Source: an uncultured Actinomycetes bacterium (lineage in GTDB: Bacteria; Actinomycetota; Actinomycetes; Mycobacteriales; Nakamurellaceae). Taken from it: a stretch of DNA of 64,000 nt. The notes under the pieces are model-generated. The model was not told the DNA's origin and did no database searches. It worked only from the letters and a program-made list of their open reading frames with translations. This document shows positions 16,595-27,647 of the stretch, one piece after another; the first letter of the stretch is position 1; each line of letters starts with the position of its first letter. The stretch spans positions 62,001 through 126,000 of the forward strand of contig CALANS010000209.1 in assembly GCA_937926105.1 (NCBI GenBank), given 5' to 3'. A program made the translations under genes and the position numbers.

Positions 16595-18703
16595 GTGATT
16601 GTCGCAGTCCAATACTTCCGCCCGCCGTTCCCTGAGCGGCGAGACTGGCGACGAGATCTGGAACGGATCAAGTCGAGCGGGATCGACGCCATCCAGCTCT
16701 GGGTCACCTGGGGATGGGTCGAGCACACACCGGGCAGCTACGACTTCGCCGACTACGACGAACTGGTCGCCATGGCGAACGATGTCGGTCTCCAGGTAGT
16801 GCTGAGCACTATCGCCGAGGTCCAACCGTTCTGGATCCATCGGGAGATCCCGGACAGCCACATGATCGATCACCAGGGTCGGACGGTGCGATCGGTCGCC
16901 CGGCGGGAGAACAACGCCGGGCTGACGCCCGGAGGGTGCACCGACAACCCGAGGGTGCGCGCTCGAATGCGCGAGTTTCTGGCCGCCTGCGCGGTGCACT
17001 TCTCGGATGCGCCGAATGTGGCGACATGGGACGTCTGGAACGAGAACAGGTGGGCGGTACACGCGTCTGGGCACGTCTGCTACTGCGACCACACACTGCG
17101 GGCGTTCCGACGGTGGCTGGAAGATCAGTATGGCGACCTGGATGGCTTGAACGCTGCGTGGCGCCGTCGCTATGCCGACTGGCGAGACGTTCAGCCTGGG
17201 ACAGTGCCCACGCTCCTGTACACGGAGACCGTCGAGTTCCAGCGCTTCCTGACCTGGCGCGCCGGACAGCTGATGGCGATGAGGGCCGCCGCCATCAGGT
17301 CCGGTGATTCAGCCCATCCCGTCACCGCCCACGGCGTCGCATCCTCGGCGTTCTCGCCGGGCCAGAAGTTCGAGCAAGCTGTCTCGCGAGGTAACGACTG
17401 GGATCACATCGAGCACTTGGACGGGTATGGGCTGTCGATGTACCCGGACTTCTTCATCCACGACGAAGCTGACTTCGGCGCACGCATCGAGGCAGTCCGC
17501 TCCGCATCCGGCCAGAAGCAACTGTGGATCAGTGAACTGGAGGCTGCGCCGACCGGAGTGGGCTTTGCCGCGGGGCGGCCGGTGACAGGCACGGACCTAC
17601 AGCGATGGCTGTGGGAGTGCATCGGCCACGGCGCCGACGGGATCGTGCTATGGCAGTGGTACGACGAATGCATCGGTGAGGAGTCCGCCTCCTTCGGACT
17701 AGCCGGGCACGATCCCCACGCCGAGCAGAGGCTCGTCTCGCTCGCGGAGTCCAACGTGGCCCGCCACGAGTACGCCGACGTGCTCGCCGAATACCGGCCG
17801 GACGATGGCCTGGTCGGGGTGCTGTTCGACGAGACCGCGTATCACCTAGGCTGGGCGCAGAGCGGCCCAGGCGACGACCTGTTCAGCGGCAGCGTCATCG
17901 GGTATCTCCGAGCACTCGAACGCCTAGGCGTCGCCTACACCGTGCTGGACTCGCGGCATCTGGACGACGCTGCAATGGCGTCGCTACGCCTGGTGATCTG
18001 CCCGGCGCCGCTGACGATGGGAACCGACGTCGCGGAACGCTTGGCGCACTGGGTTCGGGCGGGTGGACACCTGCTGGCCGAAACCGAACTCGGCTCCTAC
18101 ACCAGAACCGGCTTCTACCAGTATCCCGCTGATCGCTCCAGCGCTCACGCCCTGACCGTCACCGGGGGGGCTCGCGAACCGGTGGAGTCGGCGGAAGCCG
18201 TCGCGGTCGTCGTTGGCGATCGCCAGATCGCGGTGCGCCCGCAGGTCTGGGGCGAACAGGTCCGCGTTGCCTCGGCACAAGACAGCGGGGACGGCAGATG
18301 GTCGACCGGCGCGCTCGGCAACGGCAGCGTCATGGCGATCGGCACATTCGCGGGGCTCGGCTACTACCGCGACCGCTACACCGAGTTCGAAGACTTCGTC
18401 GACGCCCTGGTGGCCAAAGTCGACGCCCGCGGTGGTTTAGAGGTCACCGACCCCACGCGGTCGGTCTTCGCCCGCTCGGGGCTTTCCGGGGTGCGGCGAC
18501 TCGTCTTCTGCACCAACCCGACTGCCACGTCGACGAGCGTGACGATTGCTGGGCTCGAGGGGTTAGGGGACCCGGTCGACCTGGTGGGGGCTGGGGACGC
18601 CATAGTTCGCAACGACGGGGTTGCCTGGACGATCCCAGTGTCCGCAGGCGTCACCCGAGTGGTTTCGTTCGCACGTGAGGCGGTGACGCCGACGCAGCGG
18701 TGA
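16595..18703 (+). CDS. Beta-galactosidase, GH42
   Basis: A 702-residue GH42 enzyme with TIM barrel (residues 1-380), trimerisation domain (about 395-600, LVGVLFDETAYHLGW onward) and small C-terminal domain. The acid/base is Glu150 in WDVWNENRW and the nucleophile Glu314 in LWISELEA, matching the family spacing. Cysteines near residues 160-165 (GHVCYCD) fit the Zn site of many GH42 enzymes. It would release beta-linked galactose (or a related sugar) from the imported oligosaccharide. No signal peptide. GTG start chosen because GAGGAGG lies about ten bases before it. First gene of the third transcription unit. Confidence 0.9.
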   Translation: MIVAVQYFRPPFPERRDWRRDLERIKSSGIDAIQLWVTWGWVEHTPGSYDFADYDELVAMANDVGLQVVLSTIAEVQPFWIHREIPDSHMIDHQGRTVRSVARRENNAGLTPGGCTDNPRVRARMREFLAACAVHFSDAPNVATWDVWNENRWAVHASGHVCYCDHTLRAFRRWLEDQYGDLDGLNAAWRRRYADWRDVQPGTVPTLLYTETVEFQRFLTWRAGQLMAMRAAAIRSGDSAHPVTAHGVASSAFSPGQKFEQAVSRGNDWDHIEHLDGYGLSMYPDFFIHDEADFGARIEAVRSASGQKQLWISELEAAPTGVGFAAGRPVTGTDLQRWLWECIGHGADGIVLWQWYDECIGEESASFGLAGHDPHAEQRLVSLAESNVARHEYADVLAEYRPDDGLVGVLFDETAYHLGWAQSGPGDDLFSGSVIGYLRALERLGVAYTVLDSRHLDDAAMASLRLVICPAPLTMGTDVAERLAHWVRAGGHLLAETELGSYTRTGFYQYPADRSSAHALTVTGGAREPVESAEAVAVVVGDRQIAVRPQVWGEQVRVASAQDSGDGRWSTGALGNGSVMAIGTFAGLGYYRDRYTEFEDFVDALVAKVDARGGLEVTDPTRSVFARSGLSGVRRLVFCTNPTATSTSVTIAGLEGLGDPVDLVGAGDAIVRNDGVAWTIPVSAGVTRVVSFAREAVTPTQR

Positions 18704-18758
18704 GCCGGGCTGAGCTAATGACACGACAAGTACACCTAACTTCTGTGGAGGTATCGAC

Positions 18759-20348
18759 ATGTCGGAAAACGGAGTCAACAGGCGGGCATTCCTCAAGTTG
18801 AGTGGTGCCACCGTGGCGCTTGCGTCGGCGGGAGGGCTGCTTACATCAATTCCTGCGTCGGCGGCGACACCAGCGGGAGTTGGAAGGGGGTGGCACCGAC
18901 TGCACCAGGTGGCGGGTTTCAACTTGCAGAACACCCAGGGACCGGCGTTGACCACATCGAACTTAATAGACGTTACAAGCGCGAAGCATGCGCCCCTCCT
19001 ACGCTACGCGGGCGGAACGACCGCGAACTTCTGGGATTGGCGCAAGGGATGGGTCCTGGACGATGACCAACTCCCGCCCATCAAGCCAGCTAACAGCGTG
19101 CGGAACAAGAAGAATTACGTACCATGGACGCTTGAGGATTGGAAGTTGTTCTGCGATCAGACCTCGACCCAGCCGCTGTACGACATCAATATTCTGACAG
19201 CGACGCTCGACGATCAGTTGGAGATGCTGCGGTATGCAAGGACACTTGGCCTGCCTGTCCGGTATATCGAGCTGGGCAATGAGTTCTATCTGGACAACTA
19301 TTCGCCGATGGTGCCTACGGCATCGGGCTATGCCGCAAAGGCGAGCCAGTGGGCGACCGCCATCAAGGCGGAGTTCCCCGATGCCGAAATAGCGATGGTC
19401 GGCTGGGACCGCAACAAGATCTTCCCGACCACCGATAGGCAGACGACCTGGAACGCGGCGCTGCGGCCCTACCTCGAGAGCAACGACGCGCTCTCCGCGA
19501 TCACCGTGCATCCCTACACCTTCATCAACTACATTCAGAATCAGCATGGGGAGATCATGGATCTCTCACAGATCAATATCCGTCGGCTGCTGGCGACTGC
19601 AGCCGATGCCTCCCACGACATTTCCGACGTAGTGGACAACGACCTGCCAGCGGGCACCAGGGTTTGGAACACTGAGTGGAACATCGTCGATTTGAAGTAT
19701 TACGTGGCAGCCTCGCGATGGATCCACGGTGTGTGGACAGCGGCGGCGGCCATCCACCTGTTGCAGGTCCCACAACTGGAGATTGCTCTGGATCATGCGT
19801 TGTATGGGGCGATGACCTTCGCTGCCAATCACGACCCCGCGTACGCAGAGAATTTCTACAACCGCTACGGGGTCGAGATGAATCCGTGGGGGCTGACTGC
19901 TGCTGGAGTCGCAATCCAGGCCGTGAACACCGCGATGCACGGGTCCACACACTATGAGCCGATACAATTCGCAGAGTCGCAGGAAGTCACGGTCGAAGTG
20001 GCCGGCGTACAGCGGACCTATGACGACCTGCTTGGTGTGCGACTGAAGGCCAGCGAAGAGTCTCGCGGGCTGATCGTCAACCTGTCGGATCAATCCAGGA
20101 CCGTCGATTTGCTGAGCTACGGGTTCGGACCCAACGGACGGTGGACGCAGCACTCGGCGGACCCGTCCCAGGTAGTTGCAAACGTCTCGACAGACGTCAC
20201 CTCCAGCGAGGGACCGGTCTGCGCCCACGTGCTCCTGGCCCCGTACTCGATCGCCGTCGTTTCCGGAGGGCACGGTCACCGAGGCGGCCGCGGACAGGGA
20301 CATGGCGGTGGGCATGGGCACGTCGGTGGACACACAGGACACCACTGA
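18759..20348 (+). CDS. Tat-exported clan GH-A-like glycoside hydrolase, copy 2
   Basis: A 529-residue paralog of the protein at 10392, alike over its whole length. It has the Tat signal NRRAFLKLSG with an ASA cleavage site, LRYAGGTTANFWDW, acid/base Glu175 in IELGNEF, nucleophile Glu306 in VWNTEWNIVDLKYY, and the shared TVHPYTFINY and HGEIMDLS segments. The C-terminus is a 28-residue Gly/His/Arg-rich tail (GGHGHRGGRGQG onward, eight His) that is longer than in copy 1. GGAGG precedes the ATG. It lies between GH42 and three sulfatases. The GH family is not identified. The tail could bind metal, or anionic polymer through Arg/His. Confidence 0.8.
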   Translation: MSENGVNRRAFLKLSGATVALASAGGLLTSIPASAATPAGVGRGWHRLHQVAGFNLQNTQGPALTTSNLIDVTSAKHAPLLRYAGGTTANFWDWRKGWVLDDDQLPPIKPANSVRNKKNYVPWTLEDWKLFCDQTSTQPLYDINILTATLDDQLEMLRYARTLGLPVRYIELGNEFYLDNYSPMVPTASGYAAKASQWATAIKAEFPDAEIAMVGWDRNKIFPTTDRQTTWNAALRPYLESNDALSAITVHPYTFINYIQNQHGEIMDLSQINIRRLLATAADASHDISDVVDNDLPAGTRVWNTEWNIVDLKYYVAASRWIHGVWTAAAAIHLLQVPQLEIALDHALYGAMTFAANHDPAYAENFYNRYGVEMNPWGLTAAGVAIQAVNTAMHGSTHYEPIQFAESQEVTVEVAGVQRTYDDLLGVRLKASEESRGLIVNLSDQSRTVDLLSYGFGPNGRWTQHSADPSQVVANVSTDVTSSEGPVCAHVLLAPYSIAVVSGGHGHRGGRGQGHGGGHGHVGGHTGHH

Positions 20349-20410
20349 TGTCGTGCACGATCTGGACTGCGATCATGATGCTTAACGGAAGACATCAACA
20401 AGGCTGGTAA

Positions 20411-21849
20411 ATGACCAACATCCTGCTCATCATGTCGGACCAGCATCGGTTCGACTGTGTTGGGGCCAACGGTCCCGCCCAGGTGCGGACCCCGCACCTG
20501 GACGGGCTGGCGGCGTCCGGCGCCAACTACACCTCGGCCTACACGCCGAACCCGCTGTGCACCCCGGCGCGGAACTCGCTGATGTTCGGGGAATGGTCAT
20601 TCCAGCACCATGTGATCGCCAACCCGGATACCGAAGCACCTCGCGGGCCGGACACGGATGCGACCCCGTTCAGCAGGCTGCTGGCTGACGCCGGATGGTC
20701 GTTGGGGTACGTCGGGAAGTGGCACGTGAGCAATGAGCGTTCGCCCCTGGACGCGCAGTTCGGGTTCGAGGACTACGTGGCGGAGTCCGAATACGGGCCG
20801 TGGCGCCGCTGCACCGTCGGTGTGCCCGAGGCGAAGGACCCCGCGCCGAACCTCTTCGAGACGCAGACTTCCGAGAAGAACCGACCGACGGCCGCAGGAA
20901 TCCTGAAGAGGTTCGGCGGGCGCACCGACGAGATCGCCCCGGAGCAGTCCCGCCTTGCCTGGGGGGCAGACCACACCATTCGCCTTCTGGACGACTACGC
21001 CGCCCGAGAGCAACCATTCTGCCTGATGTGGTGCCCCAGCGAGCCGCACCTGCCCAACAACGTTCCCGAGCCCTACGCGTCGATGTACCCCCCGGCATCG
21101 ATCCCACCCTGGCCCGGGTTCGACGACCCGCTCATCGGCAAGCCCTACATCCAGGCCCAGCAGAGGCGAAGCTGGGCTGTCGAGGACTGGACCTGGGAGA
21201 ACTGGGCACCCGTGGTCGGCAGGTACCTCGGCGAGATCAGCCTGCTGGACGACCAGATCGGGCGGGTCCTAACCGCGTTGGACGCCAGCGGTGCCGCCGA
21301 CGACACCATCGTCGTCTACACCACTGATCACGGTGACATGTGCGGCGCGCACGGTATGTGGGACAAGCACTTCGTGATGTACGACGACGTGGTGCACGTG
21401 CCGCTCATCGTGCGCTGGCCAGGCCGAATCCCCCCTGGAACCAGCTGCGACGGCTTCGTCAGCCACGCCATCGACCTGGCGGCCACCATCGTCGAAGCAG
21501 CGGGCGTTCCGCGGCCAAAGCCCTTCGCCGGCACCAGTTTGCCGCGCACACTGCGGGAACCGGACGGCAGGCAGGACATCATGTCCGCATACCACGGCAA
21601 CCAGTTCGGCCTGTACAGCCAGCGGATGATCCGCGACCGTCGCTGGAAGTACGTGTGGAACCTGACCGCAGAGGACGAACTCTACAACCTCGAGCAGGAT
21701 CCCGGTGAGATCACCAACCTCGCCGCCGACCCCACCGTCGCCGCCGAGCGACGCCGCCTGCAACTGCGTCTGCTCGAATGGTTGGAGGACACTGACGATC
21801 CGCTGTCGCGCTGGGCGGCACCGGTGCAACTCGGAGAGGACCGCACCCG

Positions 21850-21853
<4 letters not shown>
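20411..21853 (+). CDS. Cytoplasmic-type sulfatase 2
   Basis: A 480-residue sulfatase starting MTNILLIMSDQHRFDCVGANG, formylglycine site CTPAR with Cys50, VGKWHV motif, and TTDHGDMCGAHGMWDKH for metal binding. The C-terminal QFGLYSQRMIRDRRWKYVWN fits the S1 fold end. No signal peptide. Its stop overlaps the start of sulfatase 3 (ATGA), so the two are translationally coupled. Sulfate-ester position specificity is not readable from sequence. Confidence 0.92.
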
Positions 21854-23289
<1,436 letters not shown>

Positions 23290-23314
23290 TCCCGCGAAAA
23301 GAGGAACTCGACTG

Positions 23315-24823
23315 ATGTCGCATGGCCGCCCGAATATTCTGCTGATCACCGCAGACCAGTGCCGCTTCGACGCCATCGCAGCCAACGGCAACCCGGCGAT
23401 CCGCACTCCCAATCTGGACCGGTTGGTCGCCCGCGGGGTCAGCTTCGAGCGGGCCTACACCGAGTCGCCGGTGTGCGTGCCCGCTCGAGCGGGAATCCTC
23501 ACCGGACGGCTGCCGCACCGCAGCGGGGTTTTCAGCAACCGGACCCCGCTGCAAGACGGGACTCCCACCTTCGTCCGTGACCTGGCGGCGGCCGGGTACC
23601 ACACCCAGGCGATCGGCAAGATGCACTTCTCCCCGGTGCGCGCGAGCCATGGATTCCAGCACATGCTGCTCGCCGAGGAGAACGCCCCGGGTGTCGAGGC
23701 GAGCGACTACCTCGCCGATCTCATCGCCTCGGGATGGGACCACGTCCTGGAGACCGGGGGAGTGCGTCACGAGCTGTACTACTCGCCGCAACCATCGCAG
23801 CTTCCCGCCGACAAGCACACCACCGCCTGGACCGGGGACCGAACGGTTCAGTACCTGCGCGATCGGGCGGACATCTCGGGGCCGTTCTTCTGCTGGACGT
23901 CGTTCCTCAAGCCGCACCCGCCCTTCGACCCGGCCGCCCCGTACTACCTGTGGTACGACCCGCTGGAGATGCCTGACCCGGTCCGCTCCGTCGGCGAGTG
24001 GCAGCACCTGGGATTCCATGCGCACAACCAGCATCGGGTCAAATGGACGCACCCCGATATGGACCTCGACCGAGTCCGCACGATGCGCGCCTACTACTAC
24101 GCCAGCGTCTCGCAGATGGATGTCGAGATCGGCAAGATCCTTGATCATCTCGATGCCAGCGGCCAGATCGACAACACGCTGATCGTGTTCACCGCCGACC
24201 ACGGCGAATACCTGGGGGATCACTGGATGTTCGGCAAGCGCGGATTCCACGACCCGTCCGCCCGGCTGCCGTTCGTGGTCACCGGGCCGGGTGTCCGCGC
24301 CGGATCCCGCAGCGACGCGCTGATTGGTCTCACAGACTTGGCGCCGACATTCGTAGCGGCGGCAGGAATCGACGGTGCGGCCATCGACCCGGACGGGCAT
24401 GACCTCCTGCCCGTAGCTTCCGGCGACGCTCCCAGCGTTCGTGACGTGCTCTACGGGCAGTACCACCACCGGGAGCTGGGCATCTGCCTGTCGATGGACA
24501 GTCGAGCCAAGTACACCTACAGCGCCCCCGACCGGAGCGAGGCGCTTTACCAGGTCGGTTCCGACGAGACCGTCAACCTGATCGACGACCCGGCGTGGAC
24601 GTCCGACGCCGCCCGGCTGCGCGCGTCGCTGCGCGATCGCATGCTCGCCGACGGATACGACGAGGCTTTCGACGGCGAGCGGTGGCGGGAGTACCCGCAG
24701 CCGGAACTGCCGGCGCTGCCGGGTTCCGGGGATCGCGATCCGGCCGGCCGGGGGCGGCAGTACCCGACCTGGAAGCCCAACCCCGGCGTCGAGCGCATCG
24801 AACCGCCCGAGGCCTACGCGTAG
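23315..24823 (+). CDS. Cytoplasmic-type sulfatase 4
   Basis: A 502-residue sulfatase beginning MSHGRPNILLITADQCRFDA. GAGGA at 23301-23305 fixes the ATG at 23315; the longer in-frame reading upstream overlaps sulfatase 3. Formylglycine site CVPAR with Cys54 (AGILTGRLPHRSG), IGKMHF, FTADHGEYLGDHWMFGKRGF. It is most like sulfatase 1 in motifs (IGKMHF/VGKMHF, ADHGE), so these two may be one subfamily and 2 and 3 others. It is the last gene before the decayed toxin-antitoxin region. Confidence 0.92.
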   Translation: MSHGRPNILLITADQCRFDAIAANGNPAIRTPNLDRLVARGVSFERAYTESPVCVPARAGILTGRLPHRSGVFSNRTPLQDGTPTFVRDLAAAGYHTQAIGKMHFSPVRASHGFQHMLLAEENAPGVEASDYLADLIASGWDHVLETGGVRHELYYSPQPSQLPADKHTTAWTGDRTVQYLRDRADISGPFFCWTSFLKPHPPFDPAAPYYLWYDPLEMPDPVRSVGEWQHLGFHAHNQHRVKWTHPDMDLDRVRTMRAYYYASVSQMDVEIGKILDHLDASGQIDNTLIVFTADHGEYLGDHWMFGKRGFHDPSARLPFVVTGPGVRAGSRSDALIGLTDLAPTFVAAAGIDGAAIDPDGHDLLPVASGDAPSVRDVLYGQYHHRELGICLSMDSRAKYTYSAPDRSEALYQVGSDETVNLIDDPAWTSDAARLRASLRDRMLADGYDEAFDGERWREYPQPELPALPGSGDRDPAGRGRQYPTWKPNPGVERIEPPEAYA

Positions 24824-24888
24824 CTCGGCGGCCAGCGAACGACCCGGCGAACCGACTCAGCTGTCCATAGTCAGCCACGAGAGCACCG

Positions 24889-25231
24889 TCACTGATACGC
24901 CGTCGACAGCAGCCGCCCGCCGTTGCCGCGTGCGATCACGTTGCCGATCACCCGCCCACTCATGAGCACGAGCGGGGCGTCGTCTCGATCCCTCATGACG
25001 CATCCGGGGGATGATCGGCGATTCTAGATCGACGATGTCCATCTCTAGCCCGAGAACGTCGAGTACGGCAATCACAGGTTGGTGAACGACGGATTGCTCT
25101 CGGACGCCTCAAGTGCGTTGATCCTTTGACGGCTGACGCCCGCACGGCGCGCCAGTTCTGCCTGGGTCAGACCCACCTCGCGCCGTCGCAGCTCAATGAG
25201 AGTGGCCAACTCCAGTCGAGACCTTACCGCT
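24889..25231 (-). pseudogene. Decayed hipBA-like toxin-antitoxin remnant
   Basis: On the reverse strand from about 25231 one frame reads an XRE helix-turn-helix (LIELRRREVGLTQAELARRA, then GVSRQRINALEASESNPSFTNL) and hits TGA at 25072-25074. A one-base shift (GTG 25075) continues it naturally as VIAVLDVLGLEMDIVDLESP. No ATG or GTG opens the first part. Next, ATG 24996 to TGA 24889 gives 35 residues (APLVLMSGRVIGNVIARGNG) resembling the first strands of HipA kinases. Read together this is a HipB antitoxin with a frameshift and lost start, plus a truncated HipA N-terminus. HTH identity is firm; the HipA match is by pattern only. Confidence 0.6.
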
Positions 25232-25406
25232 CTCCCTCTCGGGTCGACTTGATGTGACCAACTGACACCGATGTCTACCTTATATGACTACCCGAGGTGG
25301 AGTCACATACATTCGACTTTCGCGCTCGGCGGCGACATCAGGCTCCCGGCGTGCGGCAGGCGATCACGGCAGAGTCGGCTTCTGCGAGCCGGCGCCGGGT
25401 GCGATA

Positions 25407-26225
25407 TCAGGCCAGGACGATCTCGACGCCGAGCGCGCGCAATCGGTCGAGCTCCTCGGAATCGGCAGATTCGTCGGTGATCAGCATGTCGATCTGATCG
25501 CTGTCCGCCATGCGAGCGAGGGCAGCATGGCCGATCTTCGAGCCATCGGCGACGACGATGGTCCGGCTGGCCTTCGCCACCATCGCGTGATTCGTGCGCG
25601 CCTCGGTCTCGTCGTGAGTCGTGACGCCGGCATCCGCCGACATGCCGTCGGCGCCGAGGATCGCGGTCCCGACATTCACGGCGGTGAAGGTGCCCTCGGC
25701 GAGCACGCCGACGAGTTCGAGCGATAGCGGGCGAAGGATCCCCCCGGTCATGACGACCAATGGTCCCGGGTTCGATGCGACCTGCATGGCGATCGAGAGC
25801 GAGTTGGTGACGATCGTCAGCTCCCGGCGGTGGGCCAGCTCGCGGGCGACGCCCGCCGCCGTGGTCCCACCGCTGAGCGCGACGGCGTGACGCTCCCGGG
25901 GGATGCGGGCCGCAGCCGCACGCGCAATGCGCTGCTTTGCGTCGTGGAACCGGGTGTCGCGCAGCGCAACGGGCATCTCGGCCATCCTGCCGCCCACCTC
26001 GGCGCCGCCGTGCGTGCGGACGATGAGTCCCTGGTCCGTCAGGACCGCGAGGTCGCGCCTGATCGTCGCGGGTGACGCGCCGAACGTCTCGGCCAGCATG
26101 GCCACCGACGCGTCGCGGCGCGCCGCGATGGTGTCGAGGATGGCCGCCATGCGCCGCGACCGCTTGGCAGACCCCGCAAGGTCAGCAATCGACTTGCTCA
26201 CTCCGCTTGCCACGAAAGCGAGCAT
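25407..26225 (-). CDS. DeoR-family transcriptional regulator
   Basis: A 272-residue DeoR-type repressor with an N-terminal HTH (VAMLAETFGASPATIRRDLAVL, with the family's RRDL signature) and a C-terminal sugar-phosphate sensor (SGGTTAAGVARELAHR; TNSLSIAMQ; GILGADGM-like). It lies divergent to the GH4/SIS/PfkB genes with only 74 bp between, so it probably controls them in response to a phosphorylated sugar, like AgaR or GatR. Start chosen at ATG 26225; a TTG at 26249 and a GTG near 26201 are alternatives. Confidence 0.9.
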   Translation of the reverse strand: MLAFVASGVSKSIADLAGSAKRSRRMAAILDTIAARRDASVAMLAETFGASPATIRRDLAVLTDQGLIVRTHGGAEVGGRMAEMPVALRDTRFHDAKQRIARAAAARIPRERHAVALSGGTTAAGVARELAHRRELTIVTNSLSIAMQVASNPGPLVVMTGGILRPLSLELVGVLAEGTFTAVNVGTAILGADGMSADAGVTTHDETEARTNHAMVAKASRTIVVADGSKIGHAALARMADSDQIDMLITDESADSEELDRLRALGVEIVLA

Positions 26226-26238
26226 GACAGATGACCAT

Positions 26239-26249
26239 TTGACCGTCAA
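26239..26249. promoter_or_regulatory. Palindrome in the deoR/GH4 divergent promoter region
   Basis: TTGACCGTCAA is a perfect 5-1-5 palindrome midway between the divergent genes, a fitting operator for the DeoR protein. Only one clear copy was seen. Confidence 0.4.
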
Positions 26250-26299
26250 TGTGAGCAGCGGCTTGCGCGCGGTGCGCAGCTACTTCGACAATCGACACC

Positions 26300-27619
26300 A
26301 TGCCCTCGATAGTCTTCCTCGGGGCGGGCAGCGTCGTGTTCACCCGGCAGCTGCTCACCGATCTGCTCCGCTACCCCGACCTTCCGGCACTCGACATCGC
26401 CCTACACGACATCGATGCCACGCGACTCGACGTTGCCTACCGCACCGCACTGAGCGTTGCGCGCCAGGTCGGCCGTGACGTGAGCGTGCGTGCCTCACGG
26501 GACCGCCGCGAGTGTCTCGCCGGCGCGGACTTCGTGGTGAACATGATCCAAGTAGGCGGCATCGATGCCACCCGCGTCGATCTCGAGGTTCCGGCGCGTC
26601 ATGGGCTGCGGCAAACGATCGGCGACACCACGGGCGTCGGCGGTGTCTTTCGCGCGCTGCGTACCTTTCCCGTCCTGACCGGCGTCGCCCGGGACATCCA
26701 GCAGCTGTGTCCGGACGCATGGATTCTCAATTACACCAACCCCATGGCGATGAACGTGTGGTGGATGTCGGAGGTTGCGCCACGAATCAAGGTCGTGGGG
26801 CTGTGTCACAGCGTCTACTGGACCGTGCACGGCCTGTGCGCCCTGGTCGGGGTGCCGCTCGAAGGCACGCACTACCGGGCCGGTGGAGTCAACCACCAGG
26901 CCTGGCTCACGCAATGGAGCCGTGACGGGCGCGACCTGTACCCCCTGCTGCGCGAGCGCATCGCGGCGGATCCGGAGCTGAAACGCCGCGTTCGGGTCGA
27001 GATCTTCCGCCGGGTGGGCTTCTATCCGACCGAAACGAGCGAGCACTCGTCGGAGTACGTCGGGTGGTTCCTGCGTTCGGATGCGCAGATCGCGCAGTAC
27101 CGGTTACATCCGCTGGAGTATGTCGGCATCTCCGAGCGCAATGTGCGCGAGTTCGATCGGGCCCGGCGCCTGCTGGACGCCGGTGAAGACCTGCCCCTGC
27201 ACGCCGAGACGGACGCGGCGGAATATGCCCCGCAGATCATCCACTCGATCTCGACCGGCACCCCCAGGGACCTGCACGTGAACGTCCCCAACGCTGGATT
27301 GATCGACAACCTGCCGCAGCGGGCGGTGGTCGAGGTACCGGCGAGCGTGGATGCGGATGGTGTGCACCCCCAGCGGTTCGGAGACGTGCCGCCCGCGGGG
27401 GCCGCGCTCAACCGCAGCTACCTCTCCGTCGCAGAACTCACCGTCGAGGCGGCACGCGCCGGCGATCCGCTGTTGATTCGGCAGGCCGTGTTGGCCGACG
27501 CGAACGCGAGTTCCACCCTCACGCCGCAGCAGATCTGGGAACTATGCGACGAACTCACCGCCGCCCACGCGCGGTACCTGCCGGTCGCGCTCGGAGGCAC
27601 GGGGGAGGACATACGGTGA
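26300..27619 (+). CDS. GH4 family glycosidase, alpha-galactosidase-like
   Basis: A 439-residue NAD- and metal-dependent GH4 enzyme. The Rossmann start IVFLGAGSVVFTRQLLTDLL binds NAD. NYTNPMAM, the metal ligands Cys169-His170 (LCHSVYW) and His199 (GVNHQAW) are the GH4 signature. The CHS and GVNH forms are those of MelA-like alpha-galactosidases rather than 6-phospho-glucosidases. The mechanism is redox elimination/addition at C3. No signal peptide. No good Shine-Dalgarno is seen before ATG 26300. It leads the operon with SIS and PfkB genes. Confidence 0.88.
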   Translation: MPSIVFLGAGSVVFTRQLLTDLLRYPDLPALDIALHDIDATRLDVAYRTALSVARQVGRDVSVRASRDRRECLAGADFVVNMIQVGGIDATRVDLEVPARHGLRQTIGDTTGVGGVFRALRTFPVLTGVARDIQQLCPDAWILNYTNPMAMNVWWMSEVAPRIKVVGLCHSVYWTVHGLCALVGVPLEGTHYRAGGVNHQAWLTQWSRDGRDLYPLLRERIAADPELKRRVRVEIFRRVGFYPTETSEHSSEYVGWFLRSDAQIAQYRLHPLEYVGISERNVREFDRARRLLDAGEDLPLHAETDAAEYAPQIIHSISTGTPRDLHVNVPNAGLIDNLPQRAVVEVPASVDADGVHPQRFGDVPPAGAALNRSYLSVAELTVEAARAGDPLLIRQAVLADANASSTLTPQQIWELCDELTAAHARYLPVALGGTGEDIR

Positions 27620-27647
27620 CGAATCAACCAGCGAGGAGCATCGCACC

